From an uncultured bacterium (lineage in GTDB: Bacteria > CAIJMQ01), in assembly GCA_903821905.1 (NCBI GenBank), contig CAIJMQ010000062.1, forward strand, positions 1-20,012: a stretch of 20,012 nt of DNA, in the 5' to 3' direction. Positions 1 to 7,878 of this stretch are shown in pieces. Within the stretch, counting starts at the first letter, position 1; each line of letters begins with the position of its first letter. The notes beneath the pieces were generated by a model. It did not search any database, was not told where the DNA came from, and was given only the letters and a program-made list of their open reading frames with translations. The translations under genes were made by a program, and so were the position numbers.

Positions 1-38
1 CTCTCTTGTTAGAATTGCCCCTTAGAAAAACAGGAAGG

Positions 39-110
39 GAAAACCATGGAAGAATTAAAACATTTTCAGCAAGGCGCTAATTTGAACATAAAGATGAAAA
101 CCATGGAAGA
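39..110 (+). repeat. 15-bp direct repeat around the MscS start codon
   Basis: GAAAACCATGGAAGA occurs at 39-53 and again at 96-110. The copies are 57 bp apart, exactly 19 codons, so both carry an in-frame ATG (46 and 103) followed by Glu-Glu. It is either a small duplication of the start region or chance in an A-rich stretch. Confidence 0.6.
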
Positions 111-1074
111 GATGAATGACCAATCTGCCTGGAAGAAGCAAATCCTTTCCTTCTTGTTTTTTTTAGTTCTTGCCTTTGGTTTCTTCTTTTTACATAAGAG
201 AGGCATTGAGCTATGGGAAATATCTTCAGGGAAATCGTTGAGTAGGTACCTTGCCGTTGTTTTTTTCATGATAGTCGGTTATTTCTTCTTTGCTTCTCTT
301 GTCCAGTTATTTGTCAGACAGCGCCGTGGGCCGCAAGGTGAAACAAAGATGCTCACGGGTTTCTTAAAAGCTGTTGTTATTCTAGCTATAATTCTTGCCT
401 TCATAGAAAGTACCGGTAGATTGACGGCACTGGGTGCTGTTGCGGCGGGTTTTGTGGGATTACTTCTTGGCTGGTCGTTACAGGCACCGGTAAGCGGTAT
501 TGCTGCCTGGGCGATGATAACTTTGAGAAGGCCTTTCCGTATAGGAGACAGGGTTCAGTTTCCTTCACTTGGGTTGGTGGGTGACATTACTGATATCGGA
601 ATAATGTACACGGTGCTTAATCAGGTGGGAGGAACTGTAGGAAGTGAAGAGGCGACAAACCGATATATTCTTGTTCCCAATGCCATGCTTTTCAGCCAGG
701 TAGCTATAAATTATACGTCTCAGCAGGAAGCGGCTTATTTCTTAGATGAAGTTGTGATGAGGATAACTTACGATTCGGATTGGGAAGAAGCTGAAAATAT
801 ACTGTTGCGGGCGGCGGAAAAAGTAACGCCCGAAATTATAAAAATAACGGGTCAAAAACCTTATATCCGTTCTGATATGTATGATTACGGAATTTTCCTT
901 CGCTTAAGATATATGACAGCGGCTACTGACCGTCCGAGAATCGCCCATGAGATAAATAAACTTATTTTTTGGGAATTCCAGAATAATTGTAAAGTTGATT
1001 TCGCCATTCCTTTTATATATTCGTACAGGAGTGGAGAAAAAGATAAAAGGGAAGATGCAGGCAAAGCTCCTTAA
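46..1074 (+). CDS. MscS-family mechanosensitive ion channel
   Basis: 342 aa inner-membrane protein of the small-conductance mechanosensitive channel family, which opens under membrane tension to release solutes during osmotic downshock. Hydrophobic segments lie at about residues 33-50, 68-90 and 105-122, followed by a glycine/alanine-rich pore-lining helix at about 127-160 (GAVAAGFVGLLLGWSLQAP). After that comes the typical beta-domain start, with RRPFRIGDRV at 161-170 and a VPNAMLF motif near residue 210. The start at 46 has a good Shine-Dalgarno (AGGAAGGG, 32-39). A second ATG at 103 lies in an in-frame copy of the same 15 bases, so a start 19 codons later is possible but has a poorer ribosome site. 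The MscS assignment is firm. The exact physiological role (tension gating or small-molecule efflux) cannot be read from sequence. Confidence 0.9.
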   Translation: MEELKHFQQGANLNIKMKTMEEMNDQSAWKKQILSFLFFLVLAFGFFFLHKRGIELWEISSGKSLSRYLAVVFFMIVGYFFFASLVQLFVRQRRGPQGETKMLTGFLKAVVILAIILAFIESTGRLTALGAVAAGFVGLLLGWSLQAPVSGIAAWAMITLRRPFRIGDRVQFPSLGLVGDITDIGIMYTVLNQVGGTVGSEEATNRYILVPNAMLFSQVAINYTSQQEAAYFLDEVVMRITYDSDWEEAENILLRAAEKVTPEIIKITGQKPYIRSDMYDYGIFLRLRYMTAATDRPRIAHEINKLIFWEFQNNCKVDFAIPFIYSYRSGEKDKREDAGKAP

Positions 1075-1137
1075 ACGAAGTGATAAGCAGGCCTTTATAA
1101 TCGTTAATTTTCTTTCTTGATTAATGGAAAAACAAAA

Positions 1138-2859
1138 ATGAAAATCGCGGTTCATATTACTCACGAGTCGATGAAAAAAATCGGCGGTATCGGAGCGGTT
1201 TTGAATGGTGTCTGTACTACGGATGCATATAAATCCGTCTTCGGGAAAACCGTCCTTTATGGGCCTTTGTTCGGAAGTAGCGAAGAGCTTAATGAGACGA
1301 TAGAAGTCCTTTTTTCCAGTGTTGATGGCTATGATAAAGATAATTATAAAAGGCTTTTTAGTGAAATTCAGCGGAAATACGGGATAGATATTGTCTATGG
1401 CAGAAGAGTATTAGCAGATGAATTTGAAGAGACCAAGAAGAATGATGTGGATGTATTTTTAATTGGCACTTCTTCAATGAACAAGGTTGAAGTGAACAAC
1501 TTCAAGTTCAGGTTGTGGGAGAAGTTCGGTATTCAATCTGACTTGTATGAAAATGACTGGGACTATGAACAGTATTTGAGGATTGCCATACCTTTTCTTG
1601 AGATACTGAATAAAGTATACAAAGAGGATTTAGAGTACTATTGTTTTTCTCATGAATATATGGGAGTACCTTCTGCGTTGTCTGCTGTTTTACAGGGCAA
1701 ACATAAAACTATATTTGTAGCCCATGAGGTTTCTACGGCAAGGTCTTTAGTAGAAAACTCACCGGGACATGATTTGAGTTTTTACAATATCTTATATTCT
1801 GAGCATGGAAAAAGGTCTTTAGAAGAAGTTTTCGGAAGCCAGAAACAGAACCCGCGCAATGAACTCATAAAACTGGCAGTGAATTTTGACAGAATATTTG
1901 CTGTTAGTGACCTGACCAAGGAAGAATATCTTTTCTTGGTGCCTGATACTCCTCGTAGGAAAATAAAGGCGGTTTACAATGGGTTGTCAGTGCAAAACAT
2001 ATCGGTGAACCGGAAAAAACAAAGCCGTGAGCTGATAGATATATATATCCAGAAACTTCTTGGTTTCAAACCTGATGTTATATTCACTCATGTAACAAGA
2101 TTGGTTATGAGTAAAGGGTTGTGGCGGGATATTGCTCTTCTTCATCATCTGGATGAAATTTTTCAATCAAAAAAATTTAAAGGAGCTTATATTTTGCTTT
2201 CTTCATTTGTAGCCACAGGGAGACCTTCTGAAGATATTATGCGGATGGAGAAAGAATATGGCTGGCCTGTCAATCATAGACGGAGCTGGCCTGACCTTAT
2301 GGGAAAAGAGGCGAAAATATATGACTACCTTGAAACTTTCAATAAAAAATCAGAAGCTATAAAAGGGGTGTTTATAAATCAATTCGGATTTAATAGGGAA
2401 AAATGCGGGTTGAAAGTACCTGAAGATGCTCAGTTTATAGATTTAAGGATAGCTTCCGATGCAGAATTGGGATTCTCGATATATGAGCCGTTTGGTATTG
2501 CTCAGCTTGAAACGATTCCATTCGGGGGAGTTTCGTTGTTGTCTTCTTCCTGCGGTTCAGCATCTCTATTAGATAAAGTTTTCAAGGATGCAAAGATAAA
2601 GCCATACTATGTGGTGGATTTTATATGCAAAGGTAACCATATGAAATGTGAAGAGCTAATAAAGAACAGCTTGACGATAGAAAAAAGGACTGCGATTGAG
2701 GGGGAACTATTTAAAGAACACGCAAATGCTATTTTCAAGGTTCTTCCTGTTACCGATAAAAAGAGAATGGAATATCTCAAGAACGCATTCCATTATAATT
2801 CCAAACTTTGCTGGGAAAATATCGTAAAAAAATTCTTTTTGCCTAATCTGCCCATTTAA
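1138..2859 (+). CDS. Glycogen-synthase-like glycosyltransferase (GT-B fold, GT3/GT5-like)
   Basis: 573 aa from the ATG at 1138; a TTG at 1117 in the same frame is less likely because the family start (KIAVHITHE) follows directly after 1138. The N-terminal domain has the KIGGIGAVL loop (about 14-22) that binds the nucleotide-sugar phosphates in glycogen and starch synthases. The C-terminal domain has the E-x7-E pair of retaining GT-B enzymes at Glu450 and Glu458 (EPFGIAQLE), followed by a Gly/Ser-rich loop. It probably elongates alpha-1,4-glucan from ADP- or UDP-glucose. Large inserts around residues 85-150 and 310-380 make it longer than GlgA (about 480 aa) and closer in size to GT3 enzymes. 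It follows the channel gene by 63 bp, with a weak TATAAT at 1096-1101. Its end overlaps the oppositely oriented phosphorylase gene by 17 bp. Donor sugar is not decidable. Confidence 0.8.
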   Translation: MKIAVHITHESMKKIGGIGAVLNGVCTTDAYKSVFGKTVLYGPLFGSSEELNETIEVLFSSVDGYDKDNYKRLFSEIQRKYGIDIVYGRRVLADEFEETKKNDVDVFLIGTSSMNKVEVNNFKFRLWEKFGIQSDLYENDWDYEQYLRIAIPFLEILNKVYKEDLEYYCFSHEYMGVPSALSAVLQGKHKTIFVAHEVSTARSLVENSPGHDLSFYNILYSEHGKRSLEEVFGSQKQNPRNELIKLAVNFDRIFAVSDLTKEEYLFLVPDTPRRKIKAVYNGLSVQNISVNRKKQSRELIDIYIQKLLGFKPDVIFTHVTRLVMSKGLWRDIALLHHLDEIFQSKKFKGAYILLSSFVATGRPSEDIMRMEKEYGWPVNHRRSWPDLMGKEAKIYDYLETFNKKSEAIKGVFINQFGFNREKCGLKVPEDAQFIDLRIASDAELGFSIYEPFGIAQLETIPFGGVSLLSSSCGSASLLDKVFKDAKIKPYYVVDFICKGNHMKCEELIKNSLTIEKRTAIEGELFKEHANAIFKVLPVTDKKRMEYLKNAFHYNSKLCWENIVKKFFLPNLPI

Positions 2860-5389
2860 TCAATTCCGGATGTAAACTCTCCACAATACTGTTTGCCGGT
2901 TTTATACGTACGTTTATGTTCTGTTGTCCGTATCCTTCTATTTTCAATGAACACGTATATTGACCTTGACCTTCACGTATTGTTTTGAACTTCATCGGTA
3001 TTATCCTGAAATTTTTATCTTCATTATAGAGATAAAAAACTTCCACCTTGAAGAGCTGATTAGGTATTTCTCCTAACTGAATTTGACATGTTGCTTCTAC
3101 TTCTTTGCCTTCAGTCAGATGTTCTTCTTTTTCGGTGTTTGTAGAAAACGAAGTAAACCTTACATTGCCCCAATGCTGTAATACCTGCTTCTCTTCATTC
3201 ATAGCTTCTTTTAAGATTTTATAGTTATTATCAGCAATCCTGTCGGATTCTTTAACTAAATTTATATAAAATTTATTTACATACTCATCAACGGCTCTGT
3301 TCATGTTGAATTTCCACAAGACAGATTTTATGGATTCTTTCATAATCATTATCCATTTTCCAGGAATATCGGCTTCATTTCGGTCATAATAAGATTTTAT
3401 TATTTCTTCTTCAAGTAAATCGTATATCTGATTTGCCTCGGCGGATTCTTGTAAATCGGAATCTTTATAGAATTCGCCGGCTGTAATAGACCAGCCATTT
3501 TTGCCGTTATAACCTTCTTTCCACCACCCTTCAAGTACGCTGAAATTAATTACTCCGTTCATTGCGGCTTTCATTCCAGAAGTTCCGCTTGCTTCCATTT
3601 CTTCCTGTGGTGTATTTAACCATACATCTGCTCCCCATACTAAATGGCGCGCAATATCAATATCATAATTTTCCAAAAACAGTACTCTGTCTTCCACTTC
3701 ATATTCTTTAGCAAAGTCCATGATTTCTTTTATCATTTCCTTGCCGTTTTCATCCGCAGGATGAGCTTTTCCCGAAAATATCAGCTGGACGGGTTTATCA
3801 GGGTTTGTAAGTATTTTAGCAAGTCTTTTTTTATCTTTTAGTATCAGAGTTGGCCTTTTATAGTGAGCAAACCTTCTTGCAAAGACAATAGTAAGATAAT
3901 TGGGATTTAGAAGACTTGCCAACTTTGAACTCTTTTTTTCCGAATATCCTCTGGCTTCAAAAGAATCGGAAACTCTCTTTCTTGCAAAAGGCACAAGAAT
4001 CTTCTTATTTTTACGGTGTGCATCCCATATTTCTTCGTCGGGTATATCTAGAATTTTCTTTTGCATAACTTCTTCTTCGCCGAATTCGAAAATGTTATGG
4101 CCTAAATACCGTTTTAAAAGATCACTAAAGGATTCGCTGACCCAAGATGCGTGAACACCGTTTGTAACGTAGTCTATGGGAATCTCTACCTTTTGTCTTT
4201 CGGGGAATAGATTCTCCCACATTTTTTGGGAAACATCTCTGTGTTGTAAAGATACAGCAGTTACGGTATTTGAAAATCTTATAGCGAGTGCAGGCAGCCA
4301 GAAAACATCGCTTTTATTATCTGCAAAGCCGAATTGTACTAGTTCTTCAAAAGAAATTCCCATAACTCTTGTCTCTGGTTCCAGGTATTTTCTTACCAAG
4401 TCCACTTTAAAATTTTCATTTCCTTCTATTACCGGTGTGTGTGTTGTAAATATAGTGGACGCTCTTATAATTGCCCGCGCTTCTGTAAGAGAAAATTTCT
4501 TATCTTGCATTAATTTCTGCAATCTTTTGAATATGAGAAATGCAGAATGGCCTTCATTTAAATGATAGATTTTCGGGTTTATACCCATAGCTTCTAATGC
4601 ATATATTCCGCCTATTCCCAGAATCAGTTCTTGCTGTATTCTTTTTTCCCTATCTGCAACATAGAGTTCATCAGTGATATCTCTAAGATGGGGTGGATTG
4701 TCCTGTATATCGGTATCAAGTAGTATAGTTCTAGCTCCTCCAACATCAACCTGCCACACTTTAACCTTTACATTTTCTTCGAGAAGTTTTACGTCAACAT
4801 AGACGGGCTGTCCCTGTTGGTTTTTTGCTTCTTTAAGCGGAATAAAATGATTTTCAAATTCGATAAATACTTCTTCTTGTTTGCCGTCAGGATTTAGCCT
4901 TTGTGTGAAATATCCATATTTATAAAGTAGCCCGATTCCAACAATGGGTATTCCCATATCAGAAGCACTCTTGATAAAATCTCCGGATAGGATACCTAAG
5001 CCGCCTGCGTATATTGGTATGGATTCGTGAATACCAAATTCCATAAAAAAATAAGCTATGGCGTCTTTACTGCCGAAATCATATTTTTTGCTGTTTTCTT
5101 TTTTCAATGTTTCCACTTTTTTCAGATATTCTTCAAACCGCTGATATACTTTATCTAATTCAAACAGAAACCCCTTGTCTTTTGAAAGTTTCTGTATCTT
5201 CTCTTTGGGGACAAGATATAACAGTCTGATTGGATTGTGACTTACTTCTCTGAACAAAGATGCATCTATTCTGTAAAAGAGATTGACAGCATCATAATTC
5301 CAAGTCCACCAGAGATTATGAGCGAGTTTGAAGAGTTTCCCTAAATTTTCTGGATATTTGGGCTCAACAAAGATTTTTTTTAAAATCAT
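2843..5389 (-). CDS. glgP: Alpha-glucan (glycogen/maltodextrin) phosphorylase, GT35
   Basis: 848 aa cytoplasmic enzyme releasing glucose-1-phosphate from alpha-1,4-glucan ends with phosphate. The N-terminus (LGKLFKLAHNLWWTWNYDA) is the domain found in the divergent bacterial/archaeal phosphorylases. The pyridoxal-phosphate site is EASGTSGMKAAMNG, with the Schiff-base lysine at about residue 607. Preceding motifs include FARRFAHYKRP and NTPQEEMEASG. The last roughly 130 residues form an extra beta-rich C-terminal part usual in this subgroup. Its ATG overlaps the upstream stop in an ATGA (5386-5389), and a strong Shine-Dalgarno (GGAGG on the minus strand, 5397-5401) lies inside the upstream gene, so translation is probably coupled and efficient. 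It is the last gene of the leftward glycogen operon and ends inside the convergent synthase gene. Confidence 0.93.
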   Translation of the reverse strand: MILKKIFVEPKYPENLGKLFKLAHNLWWTWNYDAVNLFYRIDASLFREVSHNPIRLLYLVPKEKIQKLSKDKGFLFELDKVYQRFEEYLKKVETLKKENSKKYDFGSKDAIAYFFMEFGIHESIPIYAGGLGILSGDFIKSASDMGIPIVGIGLLYKYGYFTQRLNPDGKQEEVFIEFENHFIPLKEAKNQQGQPVYVDVKLLEENVKVKVWQVDVGGARTILLDTDIQDNPPHLRDITDELYVADREKRIQQELILGIGGIYALEAMGINPKIYHLNEGHSAFLIFKRLQKLMQDKKFSLTEARAIIRASTIFTTHTPVIEGNENFKVDLVRKYLEPETRVMGISFEELVQFGFADNKSDVFWLPALAIRFSNTVTAVSLQHRDVSQKMWENLFPERQKVEIPIDYVTNGVHASWVSESFSDLLKRYLGHNIFEFGEEEVMQKKILDIPDEEIWDAHRKNKKILVPFARKRVSDSFEARGYSEKKSSKLASLLNPNYLTIVFARRFAHYKRPTLILKDKKRLAKILTNPDKPVQLIFSGKAHPADENGKEMIKEIMDFAKEYEVEDRVLFLENYDIDIARHLVWGADVWLNTPQEEMEASGTSGMKAAMNGVINFSVLEGWWKEGYNGKNGWSITAGEFYKDSDLQESAEANQIYDLLEEEIIKSYYDRNEADIPGKWIMIMKESIKSVLWKFNMNRAVDEYVNKFYINLVKESDRIADNNYKILKEAMNEEKQVLQHWGNVRFTSFSTNTEKEEHLTEGKEVEATCQIQLGEIPNQLFKVEVFYLYNEDKNFRIIPMKFKTIREGQGQYTCSLKIEGYGQQNINVRIKPANSIVESLHPELIKWAD

Positions 5390-6591
5390 ATTCCTTCCTC
5401 CAATCTTTTCTCCAAGTCTGCCAAAGCATGCATAAAATACATATATGCATCTTCAGGGGCAGAATAAGGAGAAAAATATTTATGAACATCACCGTCCTGA
5501 AAGTATTTTGTACACATATAGTAATACAAATCTGATGTGGAAAGTTTCCTTGCTGTATCAAGAAGGTCTTTTCTACCGCTTGCTTTTATATTACTCAAAA
5601 TTTTATAGAATGTTTTCGACGCATTCCATTGCAAAGAATTAGATAACCATGCTGAAAGGTCTCTCTCTGTGTCAGCCCAAGAGATAGGTTCCTTTACCGA
5701 TAAAGCTTCAGGTTCATAGTTTATACTGTCTTCAACTTCAGAAGGCCAGATAAAGGAAGCGAAGTTGTGTTTTAAAACATGTTTTGGTAGATTTTTAACG
5801 AATTCAAATATGCCGGTGTCGGACCACTGGTGTTCCCCAAAAGTTTCATAATCCATAAATAGATTCAGATAAAGTTTTTTCCCTGTTTTTTCTATCAAAG
5901 GTAATTTCTCTATCCAATCAATAAATTTCTCAACTTTCAGCGGATATTCTACCCATCCTTTGTCGGAAAATCGGAAAGCTATGTCGTCGGAAAGACGGTA
6001 ATACTTAAGAAGTAATAGATGTCTCTTGGTATAACTTTTATATGCATATAGAGGAGACCTCCACTTTAAAATTTTGTCGGCTCCTTCTGTAAGTATCATT
6101 TTAAATTGGGGCAACTCAGATATAATATCAGAAATCTTGTCACTATATATAAGTTCTGTATTGCGGAAAGTTCTTGGTTTAAGACCAAACTCCGTTTCTA
6201 TGAGTTTAGAATGTAACTGGACTTGTTCCAGGAATTCGTTTTCATCAAATAGGGAAGCCAGAGAATGATAATAAGTCTCACCTAAGAATTCTGTCCCTCC
6301 GCTTTTAGCAAGAGCTCTAAAAGTATCAAGAACATCAGGCCGATATTGCCTGAGTTGTTCGATTAATGTCCCTGTTATGCTGAATGAAACCTTGAAAGCT
6401 CCTTCGTATTTTTCAATTAATTCAAGCAGGAGATTGTTAGTGGGAAGATAGCATTTATCAGATACTTTATTTATTATATTCCTGTTTAACTCTTCATCAA
6501 AATAGTTGCCGGACTTACCTATTTCTGTAAGTCTGTACTGCCGTAATCTATATGGTTGGTGTACTTGAAAATAGAAAACTATATGTAGCAT
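5386..6591 (-). CDS. GH57 family alpha-amylase / 4-alpha-glucanotransferase-like enzyme
   Basis: 401 aa retaining glycoside hydrolase of family 57, acting on alpha-1,4-glucans. Conserved GH57 regions are visible: HQPYR (11-15), GETYYHSL (104-111), TFRNTELIYSD (141-151) whose Glu146 is the expected nucleophile, and FMDYETFGEH (245-254) whose Asp247 is the expected acid/base. The FRNTELIY form is that of the short MJ1611-type GH57 proteins found in glycogen clusters of archaea and uncultured bacteria, usually annotated alpha-amylase. The protein is about 400 aa, near the short end for the family. It has no signal peptide, so it works inside the cell. It starts 3 bp after the upstream glycosyltransferase stop with no recognisable Shine-Dalgarno, suggesting coupled translation. 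Whether it hydrolyses, transfers or branches cannot be decided. Confidence 0.87.
   Translation of the reverse strand: MLHIVFYFQVHQPYRLRQYRLTEIGKSGNYFDEELNRNIINKVSDKCYLPTNNLLLELIEKYEGAFKVSFSITGTLIEQLRQYRPDVLDTFRALAKSGGTEFLGETYYHSLASLFDENEFLEQVQLHSKLIETEFGLKPRTFRNTELIYSDKISDIISELPQFKMILTEGADKILKWRSPLYAYKSYTKRHLLLLKYYRLSDDIAFRFSDKGWVEYPLKVEKFIDWIEKLPLIEKTGKKLYLNLFMDYETFGEHQWSDTGIFEFVKNLPKHVLKHNFASFIWPSEVEDSINYEPEALSVKEPISWADTERDLSAWLSNSLQWNASKTFYKILSNIKASGRKDLLDTARKLSTSDLYYYMCTKYFQDGDVHKYFSPYSAPEDAYMYFMHALADLEKRLEEGI
5397..5401 (-). promoter_or_regulatory. Shine-Dalgarno of the phosphorylase gene
   Basis: On the minus strand GGAGG lies 7 bases before the ATG at 5389 and is followed by a second purine run AAGG. 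It sits within the last codons of the GH57 gene and supports re-initiation at the ATGA junction. Confidence 0.75.
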
Positions 6592-6594
6592 TTT

Positions 6595-7878
6595 TTAAGT
6601 GTTTGTATAAATATCAAGAATTTTTTGAGCTGCTTCTTTCCATCGTATTTTTGCCACTTCTTCTATGCTTTTCTCGGACATTTCCTTCAATCTCTTAGGG
6701 TTCTTAACGAGGTCAAGAATTATAGAAACGATTTTATCTATATCCCAGAAATCAACTTTATATGCACTTTCTATTATCTCGGCAACACCGGATTGTTTGG
6801 ATATGATTGCTACAGCTCCATAACTCATTGCTTCTAAAGGTGCAATTCCAAAAGGTTCGGAAACAGACGGCATAATAAATATATCTGCAGCGGAAAGAAT
6901 TGATTCCAGGTCTTGTCTTGTTAGAAAACCTGCAAAGAGGAATTTTGTCCCCAGTCCCATGGAAGCAGCTTGATGGATTATCTCTTTTTCCATGTCACCC
7001 TTGCCTCCCATTATGAACCTTACCTTTTTTTCTTTCCGCAATACTTTTTTTGCTACATCCAGAAAGTAATCTGGCCCTTTCTGTAGAGTTATTCTTCCGA
7101 TAAAGACAACCGTTGGTTCTTTGAATATTCTCTGTTTGGGTTTTCCTGTCGTTTCTACAAAAAAAGCATTATGGACGACTTTAATCTTATTTTGGTCAGC
7201 CAAATATTTTTCAATAATTATATTTGAAGTGTAACTTGAAACAGTAATTAACTTATCGGCAAGTTGCACCCCCATATATTCCAGATTATGTATTCTGCTG
7301 TCTCCGGCACCGCCTGCGCGGTCAAATTCAGTAGAGTGTATATGAGCTATCCAGGGTTTCCCGGATAGTCCTTTTATCAATAAAGCTGCAGGGGAAGTTA
7401 ACCAATCGTGGGCATGTATAACGTCAAAATCCAGATGTTTGGCGATGTTAACTGCTTTAGCTGTATAGTTTCTAACTTCCGGGAAGAATGGCCCGTCCTT
7501 AGAAAGAATATCAAATAGGAAATCTAAAGATGTAATGCCTTTTATTCCTTTAAGTATTTCATCTTCCCATATACTCTTAAATGTTTTTTCACCTGTCGTA
7601 AAATAAGCCATATCCAGATACTTTGCTCCTTCTATTAGGTGTTGTATCTTTACTCTTTTACCGAATTTTTTTCCCCTGGAAGGGTCAATAAAAGCAATAG
7701 GCATAGAATCTGCATCTTCTGGTTTTCTAAGCGGGAAATATACTTCCTCATTAGTGGGTATTATGAGGTCTATTTCTATGCCTGCTGAAAGTAATGCTTT
7801 TGCCATTCCGTAGCAAGCCATTCCCAACCCGCCGGTCAAAACAGGTGGGAATTCCCAAGTCAGCATTAAGATCCTCAT
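6595..7878 (-). CDS. GT4 glycosyltransferase, probable glycogen synthase
   Basis: 427 aa GT-B glycosyltransferase. The N-terminus has the EFPPVLTGGLGMACYGMAKAL segment (about 9-29), with the GGLG loop typical of glucan synthases and GT4 relatives. VIHAHDWLTSPA (middle) is the glycogen-synthase-like HDW motif. The C-terminal half has GRITLQKGPD and the E-x7-E pair at Glu341 and Glu349 (EPFGIAPLE). Context strongly favours an alpha-glucan synthase using NDP-glucose: it lies between debranching enzyme and GH57 in one operon. Its ATG overlaps the debranching-enzyme stop in an ATGA (7875-7878). It is a second, unrelated-looking synthase beside the 1138-2859 gene, so the two may differ in donor, primer or conditions. 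A sucrose- or trehalose-synthase-like activity is possible but less likely. Confidence 0.85.
   Translation of the reverse strand: MRILMLTWEFPPVLTGGLGMACYGMAKALLSAGIEIDLIIPTNEEVYFPLRKPEDADSMPIAFIDPSRGKKFGKRVKIQHLIEGAKYLDMAYFTTGEKTFKSIWEDEILKGIKGITSLDFLFDILSKDGPFFPEVRNYTAKAVNIAKHLDFDVIHAHDWLTSPAALLIKGLSGKPWIAHIHSTEFDRAGGAGDSRIHNLEYMGVQLADKLITVSSYTSNIIIEKYLADQNKIKVVHNAFFVETTGKPKQRIFKEPTVVFIGRITLQKGPDYFLDVAKKVLRKEKKVRFIMGGKGDMEKEIIHQAASMGLGTKFLFAGFLTRQDLESILSAADIFIMPSVSEPFGIAPLEAMSYGAVAIISKQSGVAEIIESAYKVDFWDIDKIVSIILDLVKNPKRLKEMSEKSIEEVAKIRWKEAAQKILDIYTNT

Noticed and set aside
1096-1101. TATAAT before the left glycosyltransferase as a promoter
   Set aside because: No -35 hexamer at a proper distance; the gene may simply be read from the channel gene promoter.
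3644-4565. Plus-strand open frames opposite the phosphorylase gene
   Set aside because: They lie wholly antisense to a well-conserved gene, show low-complexity sequence and have no ribosome sites.
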